From Pseudidiomarina tainanensis (GTDB lineage: Bacteria > Pseudomonadota > Gammaproteobacteria > Enterobacterales > Alteromonadaceae): a DNA stretch of 64,000 bases. How positions within the stretch are numbered: the first letter of the stretch is position 1; each line of letters opens with the position of its first letter. This document shows positions 35,784 to 43,235 of this stretch, in pieces. The stretch covers positions 1,364,001-1,428,000 of the forward strand of contig NZ_PIQJ01000001.1 in NCBI RefSeq assembly GCF_004214835.1, read 5' to 3'. The notes beneath the pieces are model-generated. The model saw only the letters and a program-made list of their open reading frames with translations. It was not told the DNA's origin and searched no databases. A program made the translations under genes and the position numbers.

Positions 35784-36773
35784 TTAATGGATGAAAAAAG
35801 TTTCGATAAAGTGATGGAAACTATCGACCGTGGATGCAGCAAATACAGGCATAGTTACCAATAATGCTAGAGTAATGAAGATAGTGGTAAGTGATGGTTT
35901 ATTAATTGGATTTAATAACCGCTCAACACGAAGACTGGTGTGATCATGTCCGAAGTAGCTAACAGGAGCCTGATCGTAATCCGTAGGAAGTGCCTTTTGA
36001 AGCCTAGCGACATCAATCAATGTCTGTGCGACGTCAAGGTGGTCGTATTCTTTAGTGACCTCATTATCGGCTATCTTTTCCGTCATTAAGACATATTGCT
36101 CAATTAGGGTTTGTTTTATACGAGATGGATAGAAGCTGGCTAGTGCCGTGAAGAGCACTTTAAATAACGGATCTCTTGCCGTTACATGGGCAAGCTCATG
36201 ATTAACGATGATATTAAGTTGTTCATCGCTAACTTGGGTTTGTAGTCCGGTTGATACGTAGATCTTGGGCGATATAAAGCCTGTAGTAAAAGCAACAGGT
36301 ACTTTAACAGGCATCAAGAAATATTGATTGCCATTAGTCGTCTTAACATCTTGTGCGTCAGTAAAGCTTAGCAAACTCGATAATGCGATAGATTGTTTGG
36401 TCCTAGCTAAGATAGTCTTTGCTACGCGCCATGCTAAATAGATCAATGCCAAAAGCAATGTTAACGCGTGCCAACTTGAAAAGCTGAAAATATCGATATG
36501 GTGCCAATGGGCAAAATCTTCGAACCAGCTTATTTTAAAAATTTTATCAAGCCCTATCGAGTAGGGCATAAAGTAACCGATGCAAGAAAGTGCTATCCAC
36601 CAAGGCGCACTAACAAGAGAGCACATTATAAATTTTTGACTATTAAAACTGACTTGATTGAGCCTGAACAACACAAAACGAGATATGACAGCGACACTTG
36701 CAATACCGATCACAAATGCAAGCACTGCAACACTGAGCAAGTTTAGTGCGATTGCCAACTCTCCAACCAACAT
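35784..36773 (-). CDS. M56-family (BlaR1/MecR1-like) membrane metallopeptidase without sensor domain
   Basis: 329 residues: three N-terminal membrane helices, a cytosolic zinc-protease domain with HELAHVTARDP near residue 190 and the downstream Glu (TEKIADNEVTKEYD), then one C-terminal membrane helix and a short tail SFHHFIETFFIH. BlaR1 proteins end in a large penicillin-binding sensor; here only a 14-residue His-bearing periplasmic tail remains. By family, signal binding triggers cleavage of the BlaI partner. It is coupled to blaI (2 bp). The signal is probably metal, by context. Confidence 0.85.
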   Translation of the reverse strand: MLVGELAIALNLLSVAVLAFVIGIASVAVISRFVLFRLNQVSFNSQKFIMCSLVSAPWWIALSCIGYFMPYSIGLDKIFKISWFEDFAHWHHIDIFSFSSWHALTLLLALIYLAWRVAKTILARTKQSIALSSLLSFTDAQDVKTTNGNQYFLMPVKVPVAFTTGFISPKIYVSTGLQTQVSDEQLNIIVNHELAHVTARDPLFKVLFTALASFYPSRIKQTLIEQYVLMTEKIADNEVTKEYDHLDVAQTLIDVARLQKALPTDYDQAPVSYFGHDHTSLRVERLLNPINKPSLTTIFITLALLVTMPVFAASTVDSFHHFIETFFIH

Positions 36774-36775
36774 AA

Positions 36776-37159
36776 TTAAGCCTGTTCCTTTCTTAACTGG
36801 CGTTGTTTTTCGATCATTTTTTCTAATGTATCGAGTTGTGCGTCATTAAGTTGTGCTGAAGCGGAACTAAAAGCGGCTATTAAGCTGTTTTCACCATCTT
36901 CAACAAAGTCACTGGTCACATTTGAAATAAGCTGAGCAATTAAACCTTCACGATCTACTCTGGCTGAATAACAATACGCATGGCCTTGTTTAGTGCGCTT
37001 AAGTAATTCTTTTTTAAATAACCTATCAAGCGTACTTTGAATGGTATTTAAGGAATTACCACGCGCAAGCCCCAGTACTTTATGTACTTGCTTTGCATCC
37101 GCCTCTTTGACATTCCAGAAATGTTGAAGCACTAACTTTTCTAGTTCACCTAATTGCAT
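36776..37159 (-). CDS. BlaI/MecI/CopY-family repressor
   Basis: 127 residues: winged helix (MQLGELEKLVLQHFWNVKEA; recognition region LARGNSLNTIQSTLDRLFKK), then a C-terminal dimerisation helix region with QLISNVTSDFVED where BlaI proteins are cleaved. No CopY metal-binding Cys hook is present (no Cys at the C-terminus; one Cys in HAYCYSARVD), so metal is unlikely to be sensed directly; release by the adjacent M56 protease fits better. It probably represses itself and czcCBA through the dyads at 37202-37226 and 35703-35727. Confidence 0.9.
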   Translation of the reverse strand: MQLGELEKLVLQHFWNVKEADAKQVHKVLGLARGNSLNTIQSTLDRLFKKELLKRTKQGHAYCYSARVDREGLIAQLISNVTSDFVEDGENSLIAAFSSASAQLNDAQLDTLEKMIEKQRQLRKEQA

Positions 37160-37188
37160 AACACTTTACTCTATTTAATTCGCTGGCT

Positions 37189-37217
37189 ATATTGTCACAA
37201 CAAAAACCGATAGGCAA
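37189..37217 (-). promoter_or_regulatory. putative blaI promoter
   Basis: On the minus strand TTGCCT (37212-37217) and CAATAT (37189-37194) are 17 bp apart. The -35 lies in the spacer and right arm of the operator dyad, so a bound repressor would block polymerase. Confidence 0.5.
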
Positions 37218-37226
37218 TCGGTTTTT
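37202..37226. promoter_or_regulatory. BlaI-type operator, copy 1 (blaI upstream region)
   Basis: AAAAACCGAT-AGGCA-ATCGGTTTTT, perfect 10-bp arms. It sits 43 bp upstream of blaI and 18 bp upstream of the divergent DUF3147 gene, and 23 of 25 bases match copy 2 at 35703-35727. The dyad differs from the TACA-N2-TGTA boxes of classical BlaI/CopY. Confidence 0.7.
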
Positions 37227-37243
37227 AGATTTAAGGGTATTAT

Positions 37244-37597
37244 ATGGGTTGGCTAATAACTAAGTATTTGATCACCGCAATGGTTATCGTAGCTGCATCA
37301 GAGCTAGCAAAACGAAGTGATAAACTAGGCGCACTGATAGTGGCATTACCGACAGTCACCATTTTAACCATGATTTGGTTATATGTTGAAAAGCAGCCGT
37401 CAGAGAAAATAGCCAATCATGCTTGGTACACCTTTTGGTATGTTCTTCCGACGTTACCAATGTTTTTTATTTTCCCCACGCTGATGCAACGCTACAGTTT
37501 TTGGGTATCGTTACTCATCAGCTCAATAGTAACGATAATTTGTTTTTGGCTGTTTTCGTTATTGCTGAAACAATTTGGAATAAATTTGCTTCCTTAA
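37244..37597 (+). CDS. DUF3147-family membrane protein
   Basis: 117 residues with four membrane helices and DUF3147 features (YLITAMVIVAASELAKRSDK, LGALIVALPTVTILTMIWLY, FWYVLPTLPMFFIFP). No function is known. It is divergent from blaI with the operator between the two starts, so it may belong to the same regulon. Confidence 0.85.
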   Translation: MGWLITKYLITAMVIVAASELAKRSDKLGALIVALPTVTILTMIWLYVEKQPSEKIANHAWYTFWYVLPTLPMFFIFPTLMQRYSFWVSLLISSIVTIICFWLFSLLLKQFGINLLP

Positions 37598-37814
37598 ATG
37601 CCTGCGGCAAGGTCCGTTTTTCGCTCATAGCTGACTAACAGCAATATCCGCAACATTTCTAAATAGCCCTGAGTTTCTCTTGTATTGCTGTGTAAATCGC
37701 TAACATGAATATCCCTTCAGATGTTTCCTTGCATTTGAGTCGATTTCCAGTAAGAATAACCAAGTACGGATTAAGAACGTTTCGATTAATAGCCCGTCAA
37801 ACTATTAATCACCG

Positions 37815-37840
37815 AATAGGCGCCTAAATGGGCGCTTATT
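37815..37840 (-). terminator. hairpin downstream of the small membrane ORF
   Basis: AATAGGCGCC, loop TAAAT, then GGCGCTTATT (10-bp stem with one G-U on one strand). It lies 50 bp past the stop of the minus-strand ORF at 37890 and could also stop plus-strand transcripts. The T-run is weak. Confidence 0.45.
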
Positions 37841-37889
37841 CAAATCCCCCCACCCTATATGCAACCTTTCAAATTGAAAATTTACTAGC

Positions 37890-37985
37890 CTATTTATCTT
37901 TCTTAGGCCAATAAATCATTGCCAAACCAATGGCTACAAATAATACTGGTGTGATTGTCATAATAATTGCTTGGGTTGTTGTCAT
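37890..37985 (-). CDS. 31-residue single-helix membrane protein
   Basis: MTTTQAIIMTITPVLFVAIG starts the 31-residue protein, which is one membrane helix ending YWPKKDK (positively charged, so likely inside). AGAGAGG precedes the ATG at 37983-37985, and a hairpin follows. Small proteins like this often attach to a larger membrane complex. No family recognised. Confidence 0.5.
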   Translation of the reverse strand: MTTTQAIIMTITPVLFVAIGLAMIYWPKKDK

Positions 37986-38192
37986 AGAGCCCTCTCTGTT
38001 GTCCTGTAAGACAATCATATGGTTATCTTTTGCAGTATGCACTTGCGTTTTCTTCCGTTGATTCAGTGTTCATTTAAATCCCTCAACCTACCTTCTGCAA
38101 GATTGTAGCGTCAATTTCAAAATATGTTACTCATGTTAACCATAGCATCATTTTTAAGACTAAATTAACTGAGTTTCAAATGGAGAAATCAC

Positions 38193-38648
38193 ATGGGAAT
38201 TATCATCTCGGTGGCGTTTGCTGTCATGGTTATTGGCTATCTACTTGGTAAGGGCGACGTTGCTGCAAAACGCTCACCAGACTTACTGGCTCCTGAGCCT
38301 ATCAAAAAATTTAGTGAGCAGATTAAAGATACGAACACACGCCCCTTAAGCGCTGAGCTGCGAGGTTTACACGATAGCGATGATGAGCCAACATCGCACC
38401 GTTGCCAGTTTTGTTGGGCAAACCACCGTACTTTTCACTTCTCAAGTCACTACTCATGTCACCACTCAATGCTGCACGACAAATTACTCGACCCAACTAA
38501 TCTGCTCTCGCCGTTAAATCCAGCAAATATTCATTCAGTGTTCGATGACGACATATTCACCGGCAGTATGAGCGGTGACGATATCTTTAACAGTAGTATC
38601 CATAACGACTCATTCAGCTCATTTGACTCACATAACCCATTTGATTAA
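38193..38648 (+). CDS. Unrecognised protein with one membrane helix and a Cys/His cluster
   Basis: 151 residues: membrane helix (1-19), a charged linker (20-67), a Cys/His-rich segment (HRCQFCWANHRTFHFSSHYS, then CHHSMLHD, about 69-96), and an acidic, Ser/Asp/Phe-rich tail of loose repeats (FDDDIFTGSMSGDDIFNSS) ending SFDSHNPFD. The CxxC-x-His arrangement could bind zinc or another metal. GGAG is at proper distance. Last island genes before the tRNA fragment. No known family. Confidence 0.6.
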   Translation: MGIIISVAFAVMVIGYLLGKGDVAAKRSPDLLAPEPIKKFSEQIKDTNTRPLSAELRGLHDSDDEPTSHRCQFCWANHRTFHFSSHYSCHHSMLHDKLLDPTNLLSPLNPANIHSVFDDDIFTGSMSGDDIFNSSIHNDSFSSFDSHNPFD

Positions 38649-38756
38649 AAGCCCTGAAGCACCCTATTTTCATGCTCTGCCAATCAGTAGCGCCAAATTC
38701 GAAACATGCTAGCGTGGTTACGCATTAGTTATTTCAACCAACAAGGAGCCACAACG

Positions 38757-39464
38757 ATGCACCACTCAAAAACCGTTTTCGATAAAGCGTTTGCGCATGC
38801 TGAACATACCGAATGCCTGTTTGATATGCAGCATCAACTGATTGCATTGGTCGACAACCACCAGCAAATTTTAGGTGCCCTTCAGTTCGAGCTACGCGAC
38901 GATAAATACGCACAAGTCGAAACCTTAGCCACTGCCGCCGAGAAAAAGGGTTATGGCTACCGGTTGTATCTAACTGCGCTTGCAGCTCTTGGCCCTGGCA
39001 TGCAGCTTATTCCTCAAGCTTGCCAAGATAGTGATGTTTGTTTGGATATTTGGTACAAGTTTTACATGGAGCCAGACATCATCAAGACATCGTTAAACGG
39101 CACCAAGCATTATCGATTTGAGTTTGATGCCACCTACTCTCACGAACTGGCGGGCCTTAACCCCGATATTATTTGTGAGCAATGGGACGCGTGGGAAATC
39201 ACCGACGATATTTATACCCATGTGAAATCAGGTGAATTGAATCCGCATCCATCGAATGTATCCTTTACGCTGCCAGAACAACGACGCGCACACATTGCTA
39301 AAACGGTAACGCCCTATGTGTTCACCGCAGCACAGATTGACGCTTTGAATAAGTGTTTAAGTTTGGATTATGAAAACCTTGGATCGCCCGCCGCCGATAT
39401 TCTGCGACAAGGCGTGTCGTTTCCAGCGCCCGGACAACTCGTAAGTTCGGCACAGGCCGCCTAA
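38757..39464 (+). CDS. Unrecognised cytosolic protein, possibly GNAT-like
   Basis: 235 residues from ATG 38757-38759 with AAGGAG 8 nt upstream. No signal or membrane segment. Residues 40-85 (LVDNHQQILGALQFELRDDK, then VETLATAAEKKGYGYRLYLTAL) have the strand-strand-helix order and a G-Y-G-x3-L stretch reminiscent of acetyl-CoA-binding GNAT motif A. The remainder, including DVCLDIWYKFYMEPDI, is unfamiliar. It is followed by a strong terminator. Function unknown. Confidence 0.6.
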   Translation: MHHSKTVFDKAFAHAEHTECLFDMQHQLIALVDNHQQILGALQFELRDDKYAQVETLATAAEKKGYGYRLYLTALAALGPGMQLIPQACQDSDVCLDIWYKFYMEPDIIKTSLNGTKHYRFEFDATYSHELAGLNPDIICEQWDAWEITDDIYTHVKSGELNPHPSNVSFTLPEQRRAHIAKTVTPYVFTAAQIDALNKCLSLDYENLGSPAADILRQGVSFPAPGQLVSSAQAA

Positions 39465-39467
39465 TAA

Positions 39468-39500
39468 AAAACGGAGGCACAATCGCCTCCGTTTTCATTA
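39468..39500 (+). terminator. rho-independent terminator
   Basis: AAAACGGAGGC and GCCTCCGTTTT (39468-39478 and 39485-39495) with a 6-nt loop and flanking A and T runs. It serves the plus-strand gene ending at 39464 and, from the other side, the minus-strand gene ending at 39519. Confidence 0.85.
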
Positions 39501-39518
39501 AATTCACTTCGTGAAGCT

Positions 39519-39683
39519 CTATGACGTTGCCTTTTGGCGTTCAATGACTTCGTTCTGTGCCTCAATTGCTTTATCAATTACCCGAGCATACACACGCTTC
39601 TTCTCGCGCGATTTTGCATTTCGCACGAATTCTGACAGGTTCGAATTATAAGTTGTCCTCGGTTTTAGCAACCAACTAAACAT
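39519..39683 (-). CDS. 54-residue basic protein
   Basis: 54 residues (MFSWLLKPRTTYNSNLSEFV... ATS) behind a full AGGAGG ribosome site 8 nt before ATG 39681-39683. Mostly helical, rich in Lys/Arg/Glu (SREKKRVYARVIDKAIEAQ). No signal peptide. It shares a bidirectional terminator with the gene at 38757-39464. Unknown function; the strong ribosome site argues that it is real. Confidence 0.6.
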   Translation of the reverse strand: MFSWLLKPRTTYNSNLSEFVRNAKSREKKRVYARVIDKAIEAQNEVIERQKATS

Positions 39684-40082
39684 GACAAAATCCTCCTTAT
39701 CATCGCTTAGGCTTGCGCTAATTATAGCACTTCACAACGAACCAAACGCCCTCTAAAAACTCACTACAATGCATATCTATGCACACACCAAAATCCCAAA
39801 TAGCATGAAATCATGCTTTTTTGCCGCTCAAAATAGCATGATTTCATGCCAAGACCATGTGACCAAGTTGGCGGTGTCCATGCTAATTTACCTTAATGGA
39901 TTTTAAGCGACGCTGAGGTGATGGATAGCTGAACCCCTTATGTAGCAAGGGTTGTAAAGCAATGTACATTAAGGTGTAAAGATAAAAATTACCCCAGACT
40001 ACCTTGACATGGTAGGGGTCGGTAGTTCGAGTCTACTCGGACGCACCATCTTCTTAAAGTTTCAAAGCTCTTGGTACTAAGT
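39684..40082. other. 399-bp gap at the island's right border
   Basis: It contains a pair of hairpins (GCATGA-AA-TCATGC with TTTTTT at 39803-39822, and the reverse-complement hairpin at 39836-39849) and the tRNA-Val fragment at 39998-40048. No gene. Confidence 0.6.
39998..40048 (+). tRNA. tRNA-Val(GAC) 3' fragment (island attachment site)
   Basis: From the anticodon arm to CCA: CTACC-TTGACAT-GGTAG (anticodon GAC at 40006-40008), variable GGGTC, T-arm GGTAG-TTCGAGT-CTACT, acceptor CGGACGC, A, CCA (40046-40048). The 5' acceptor strand, D-arm and position 26 region are absent; unrelated AT-rich DNA precedes. It is a duplicated 3' half left by site-specific insertion, not a working tRNA. Confidence 0.85.
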
Positions 40083-40358
40083 CTATCCCGGCCATTTCAT
40101 TGCTGAATGTAAAATCCGCAATATTCGTATAGCGTTATCACGGACATCGTACACGATGACGTAATTTGCATGTACAACAAACTCTCGAGTTCCGAGAACT
40201 CGTCCTTCACGACCCATTTCTGGATATTCAGATAAATTTGCAACGCTTGAGGAAATTAGGTTATCTAATTGAGGCGCAGCTAATGGGTTGTTACCTTCGA
40301 TAAAATCATAAATTTGTTCACGGTCCTGAATGGCTTCAGGAGTCCATTGCACTATCAT
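40083..40358 (-). CDS. RelE/ParE-family toxin
   Basis: 91 residues with the ParE pattern: VQWTPEAIQDREQIYDFI helix pair, LSEYPEMGREGRVLGTREFV, and the closing strands YVIVYDVRDNAIRILRILHS. It starts 2 bp after the antitoxin stop. Type II toxins of this fold act on the ribosome or DNA gyrase; the member's target cannot be told. It lies 35 bp inside the chromosome from the tRNA fragment. Confidence 0.88.
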   Translation of the reverse strand: MIVQWTPEAIQDREQIYDFIEGNNPLAAPQLDNLISSSVANLSEYPEMGREGRVLGTREFVVHANYVIVYDVRDNAIRILRILHSAMKWPG

Positions 40359-40360
40359 CG

Positions 40361-40642
40361 CTACTTATCGGTGTTACGCTGAGTTAACGCTCTGCGTGCC
40401 GAAAACTTAGCCTCAACGTCATTCGCTGGCACCAAATCCCCAGCGTTAGCAGAATCAAGCCCTTGATTTACTTGCTCCTTAAACCAGCTTTCGTGTTCAG
40501 CCAATCGCTGCTGTTGGTGCACATATTCACGCATGAAGTCACGCAACAACTGTGCACTGCTTCGATCGCGTGAACGCGCTGCTTTTGAAAATTCACTTTT
40601 CAACTCATCGTTAACTCGGAACGTAAATGTTGCATCGCTCAT
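40361..40642 (-). CDS. Ribbon-helix-helix antitoxin
   Basis: 93 residues from ATG 40640-40642 (a GTG 9 nt upstream is possible). N-terminal MetJ/Arc-like strand and helices (ATFTFRVNDELKSEFSKAAR, SAQLLRDFMREYV) bind DNA, and the charged C-terminal half should wrap the toxin. It precedes the toxin by 2 bp, and the pair is probably autoregulated. Confidence 0.85.
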   Translation of the reverse strand: MSDATFTFRVNDELKSEFSKAARSRDRSSAQLLRDFMREYVHQQQRLAEHESWFKEQVNQGLDSANAGDLVPANDVEAKFSARRALTQRNTDK

Positions 40643-40757
40643 ATCAATCACCGCATGTGTTACAAATTATGTACAATGTAGCACCAAGTTAAAAAATCGT
40701 CTAATTTACTTCGGAAACAAGGACCATCTTGTTTCTGAGTATTCGCGAATAGTCGAT

Positions 40758-42266
40758 TTAAAACAAACTTAATTGGTTGTCAGCCAATTGCGACTTTGTA
40801 CGGTGTTTTTTGCGTGATGCTGGTAGCCGGCGGCGCTCTTTGTTGCGGTCGGCGGGATGTAAGTTATAGCGCTGGCGAAGTTCAGCAATGGCGGCTTTGA
40901 TTTGGCGGTGAGATTGTTCAAAATCCACCAACGGCGTTGGATAAAAGTATTGCTCATTCCAGCCAGCTTGACGTCTTAAATTATTCGGCATTTGCCATGG
41001 TTCAAATAGCCAAGCCCCTTCAATATGCTGCAATTCAGGTATCCAACGCTTTACAAAAAGACCATCGGGATCCAATCGCTGCGCTTGATGCACCGGGTTG
41101 TATATTCGCAGTATCGAATTACTGGCTTGTCCGCTTTGCATTTGAACTTGTGGGTAATGAATACCTGGCTCGTAATCAACAAATAACTTCGCTAACCATT
41201 GTGCAACAGGCTGCCATGGTAACCCGAGTGAGTACGTCGCAGCCGAAACCAACATCGCGCGCATCCGAAAATTAATCCAGCCATGGTGATGCAAGTAGCG
41301 CATACACGCATCAACCATGGGCCAACCAGTGCGCCCGTGTTTCCATGCGTCAAACTTTATGGCATCGAATTCTGGTTCAAGTTGCGCCATTTGCGGCACT
41401 AGCGGTCGGTTTTCCATATAACAATGGCTTTCAAAACGCTGCATGAAATAACAATGCCACCACAGTCGTTTCGCAAAATCATTTAAACTTCTTCGCCAGT
41501 AGCTATTGACGGTGCGCTCTTGCGCGACATTGGTTTGTTGGACCAACTCTTTGAGGCTAATACAGCCATACGCCAAGTAAGGGCTTAAGCGAGAACATGC
41601 TGCCGGCGCGGTCAACGGCGAACTAATTGAACCTCGATAGCGCTCACTACGGCGAGTCAAAAAGCTCGTTAAAGTGGCCAATGCCTGAGTACGACCACCG
41701 CTCTGGCGCTTTAAACAGGGGTATTCATCTTGTGTGACATCGAAAGGTAAGTAGATTGATGGCACTTCGAAGGTGACGAAATTGATTTCACGAGGCAACT
41801 CAGCCTGTGGCTCCGACATGTAAGTAAACCAGTGTTCATGAAACTGCCCTTCCCGTTGTTTTACCGGGCGTACAACGCCAAACTGAGCATATTCATGCCA
41901 TCTAACTTGGTTTGCTACGCACCAACGTTTTACCGCCCTATCCCGTGCAAACGTCCAAGCATTACCTTGTTCTTCATGGCTATGTAACGTGAATGCTCCA
42001 AACCGATGCTTTAATCTTGTCAGCGTTTCAACCACATCGCCCTGCGTTATCCACAAGGCACCGCCAAGCTTATGGAGTTGCTCCTGTAAATCAACTAGTG
42101 ATTCACGCACAAACTGCCATTGTCGATTGCTGGTATCCGGCAACTGCCAGTATTCGGACTCAAGTACGTAAACGCACAGCACAGGCCCAGCCTTGCTTGC
42201 TGCAGCCAATGCTTGGTTATCAATTGTTCGTAAATCGCGTTTAAACCAGACAACTTGAAGATTCAT
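40758..42266 (-). CDS. Cryptochrome/deoxyribodipyrimidine photolyase-family protein
   Basis: 502 residues from ATG 42264-42266. N-terminal photolyase alpha/beta domain (LQVVWFKRDLRTIDNQALAA) and FAD-binding helical domain (TGWPMVDACMRYLHHHGWIN, FRMRAMLVSAATYSLGLPWQ, DYEPGIHYPQVQMQSG). Light-driven repair of UV lesions or a light sensor. The C-terminus carries a basic extension (NKERRRLPASRKKHRTKSQ) beyond the FAD domain. The branch (CPD, 6-4 or cryptochrome) is not settled by reading. Confidence 0.85.
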   Translation of the reverse strand: MNLQVVWFKRDLRTIDNQALAAASKAGPVLCVYVLESEYWQLPDTSNRQWQFVRESLVDLQEQLHKLGGALWITQGDVVETLTRLKHRFGAFTLHSHEEQGNAWTFARDRAVKRWCVANQVRWHEYAQFGVVRPVKQREGQFHEHWFTYMSEPQAELPREINFVTFEVPSIYLPFDVTQDEYPCLKRQSGGRTQALATLTSFLTRRSERYRGSISSPLTAPAACSRLSPYLAYGCISLKELVQQTNVAQERTVNSYWRRSLNDFAKRLWWHCYFMQRFESHCYMENRPLVPQMAQLEPEFDAIKFDAWKHGRTGWPMVDACMRYLHHHGWINFRMRAMLVSAATYSLGLPWQPVAQWLAKLFVDYEPGIHYPQVQMQSGQASNSILRIYNPVHQAQRLDPDGLFVKRWIPELQHIEGAWLFEPWQMPNNLRRQAGWNEQYFYPTPLVDFEQSHRQIKAAIAELRQRYNLHPADRNKERRRLPASRKKHRTKSQLADNQLSLF

Positions 42267-42336
42267 GAAGTGCACGTTAAAAGAAATATCTAAGTTTTAA
42301 AACGTGCTGAGATTGCGAAGGGATCACTCACTAAGT

Positions 42337-42362
42337 GAGGTGCAGTCCAAGGACTGCACCTC
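42337..42362. repeat. GGTGCAG palindrome, copy 1
   Basis: GAGGTGCAGTCC-AA-GGACTGCACCTC: perfect 12-bp arms, located just past the UspA stop at 42367. One of four copies (also 48620, 49508, 49832). It probably serves as the uspA terminator, although the T-run is poor. Confidence 0.8.
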
Positions 42363-42366
42363 TCCT

Positions 42367-43218
42367 TTATCGCAGTACTAGGGTTGGGGTGCGGCTTGCT
42401 TTTAGCATCGCCATGGTGGTGCTGCCAACCAAAAATTGGCGAATGCGTGAATGGCCAAATGCCCCCATTACCATGAGGTCAATGTCGTGTTCAGATTGAT
42501 ACTGGTGCAAGGTGGCTTCTACATCACCTGCACGAAGCGCCACACTAACTTCGTGACCGCCGTCGCTTAACACTTTCTCAGCCCAATTGAGCTTTTCCCA
42601 ATTGTTCGCAGTGTCGGCGTCAACCATCACCACATGTATCGGCATGCCTTTAAACAACGGGCTTTTCGCCAACATTTCGACGCCTTTTTCAGTAGTTTTG
42701 CTACCGTCGAAGGCTAACATTGCTGAGCGCGGTTCACTGAACGTATCTGGAGTCAGTAATAACGGTCGATGGACGGTGCGAATTACGGTTTCCAGCTGGC
42801 TTCCTACTTGATGCAATTGGTTTGCAGATGCTTCCCCATGGAGGCCTAGCACCGCAAGACGTACATCGCCTTCAAGCGCTAATAGGTTTTCGGCAAGTTC
42901 GCCGTGCCGCTGACGTTGAGTTACCTCACTCACGCCAAGCTTTTTCAGTTTTTCGTCGGCGAGTTGCAACAGCACATGACCATGTTCCAACGCTACTTTT
43001 GCACGCTTAACGTCAAGTTCAGCAAGTTGTTCAAGCAAATGTTCGCGCGTACCTAAACCAATATTTCCAGAAAGCTCACTCTCAGTTTGCGTTTTTAATT
43101 CATCTAAAACATGCAATAACATCACCGGCGCCGACAATTGCTTCGCGGCCCATGCGGAGTAATCGCACACCGCAGTGTTGCGCGATGCACCATCGATACA
43201 GCTAATTACATAAGACAT
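42367..43218 (-). CDS. Tandem universal stress protein (UspA-type)
   Basis: 283 residues with two Usp domains. The second ends with the ATP-binding pattern GAFGHSRIRQFLVGSTT (G-x2-G-x9-G-S/T), while the first (1-150; VLGLHGEA) is degenerate. Cytosolic stress protein; lies 17 bp after sulP on the same strand and probably acts with or regulates the transporter, a pairing common in marine bacteria. Confidence 0.87.
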   Translation of the reverse strand: MSYVISCIDGASRNTAVCDYSAWAAKQLSAPVMLLHVLDELKTQTESELSGNIGLGTREHLLEQLAELDVKRAKVALEHGHVLLQLADEKLKKLGVSEVTQRQRHGELAENLLALEGDVRLAVLGLHGEASANQLHQVGSQLETVIRTVHRPLLLTPDTFSEPRSAMLAFDGSKTTEKGVEMLAKSPLFKGMPIHVVMVDADTANNWEKLNWAEKVLSDGGHEVSVALRAGDVEATLHQYQSEHDIDLMVMGAFGHSRIRQFLVGSTTMAMLKASRTPTLVLR

Positions 43219-43235
43219 AATTTCCCCTTATTATT

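Larger units (their letters stand above)
37598..38192. other. 595-bp gap with one small reverse ORF
   Basis: It holds a terminator-like hairpin (37815-37840) and a 31-codon membrane ORF on the minus strand (37890-37985). The rest shows no gene. The promoter for the unknown gene at 38193 should lie near 38100-38170 but is not clear. Confidence 0.5.

Noticed and set aside
39803-39849. Pair of GCATGA hairpins as a transposon end
   Set aside because: Each is a short hairpin, the first with a T-run, which fits simple terminators; no transposase or target duplication seen.
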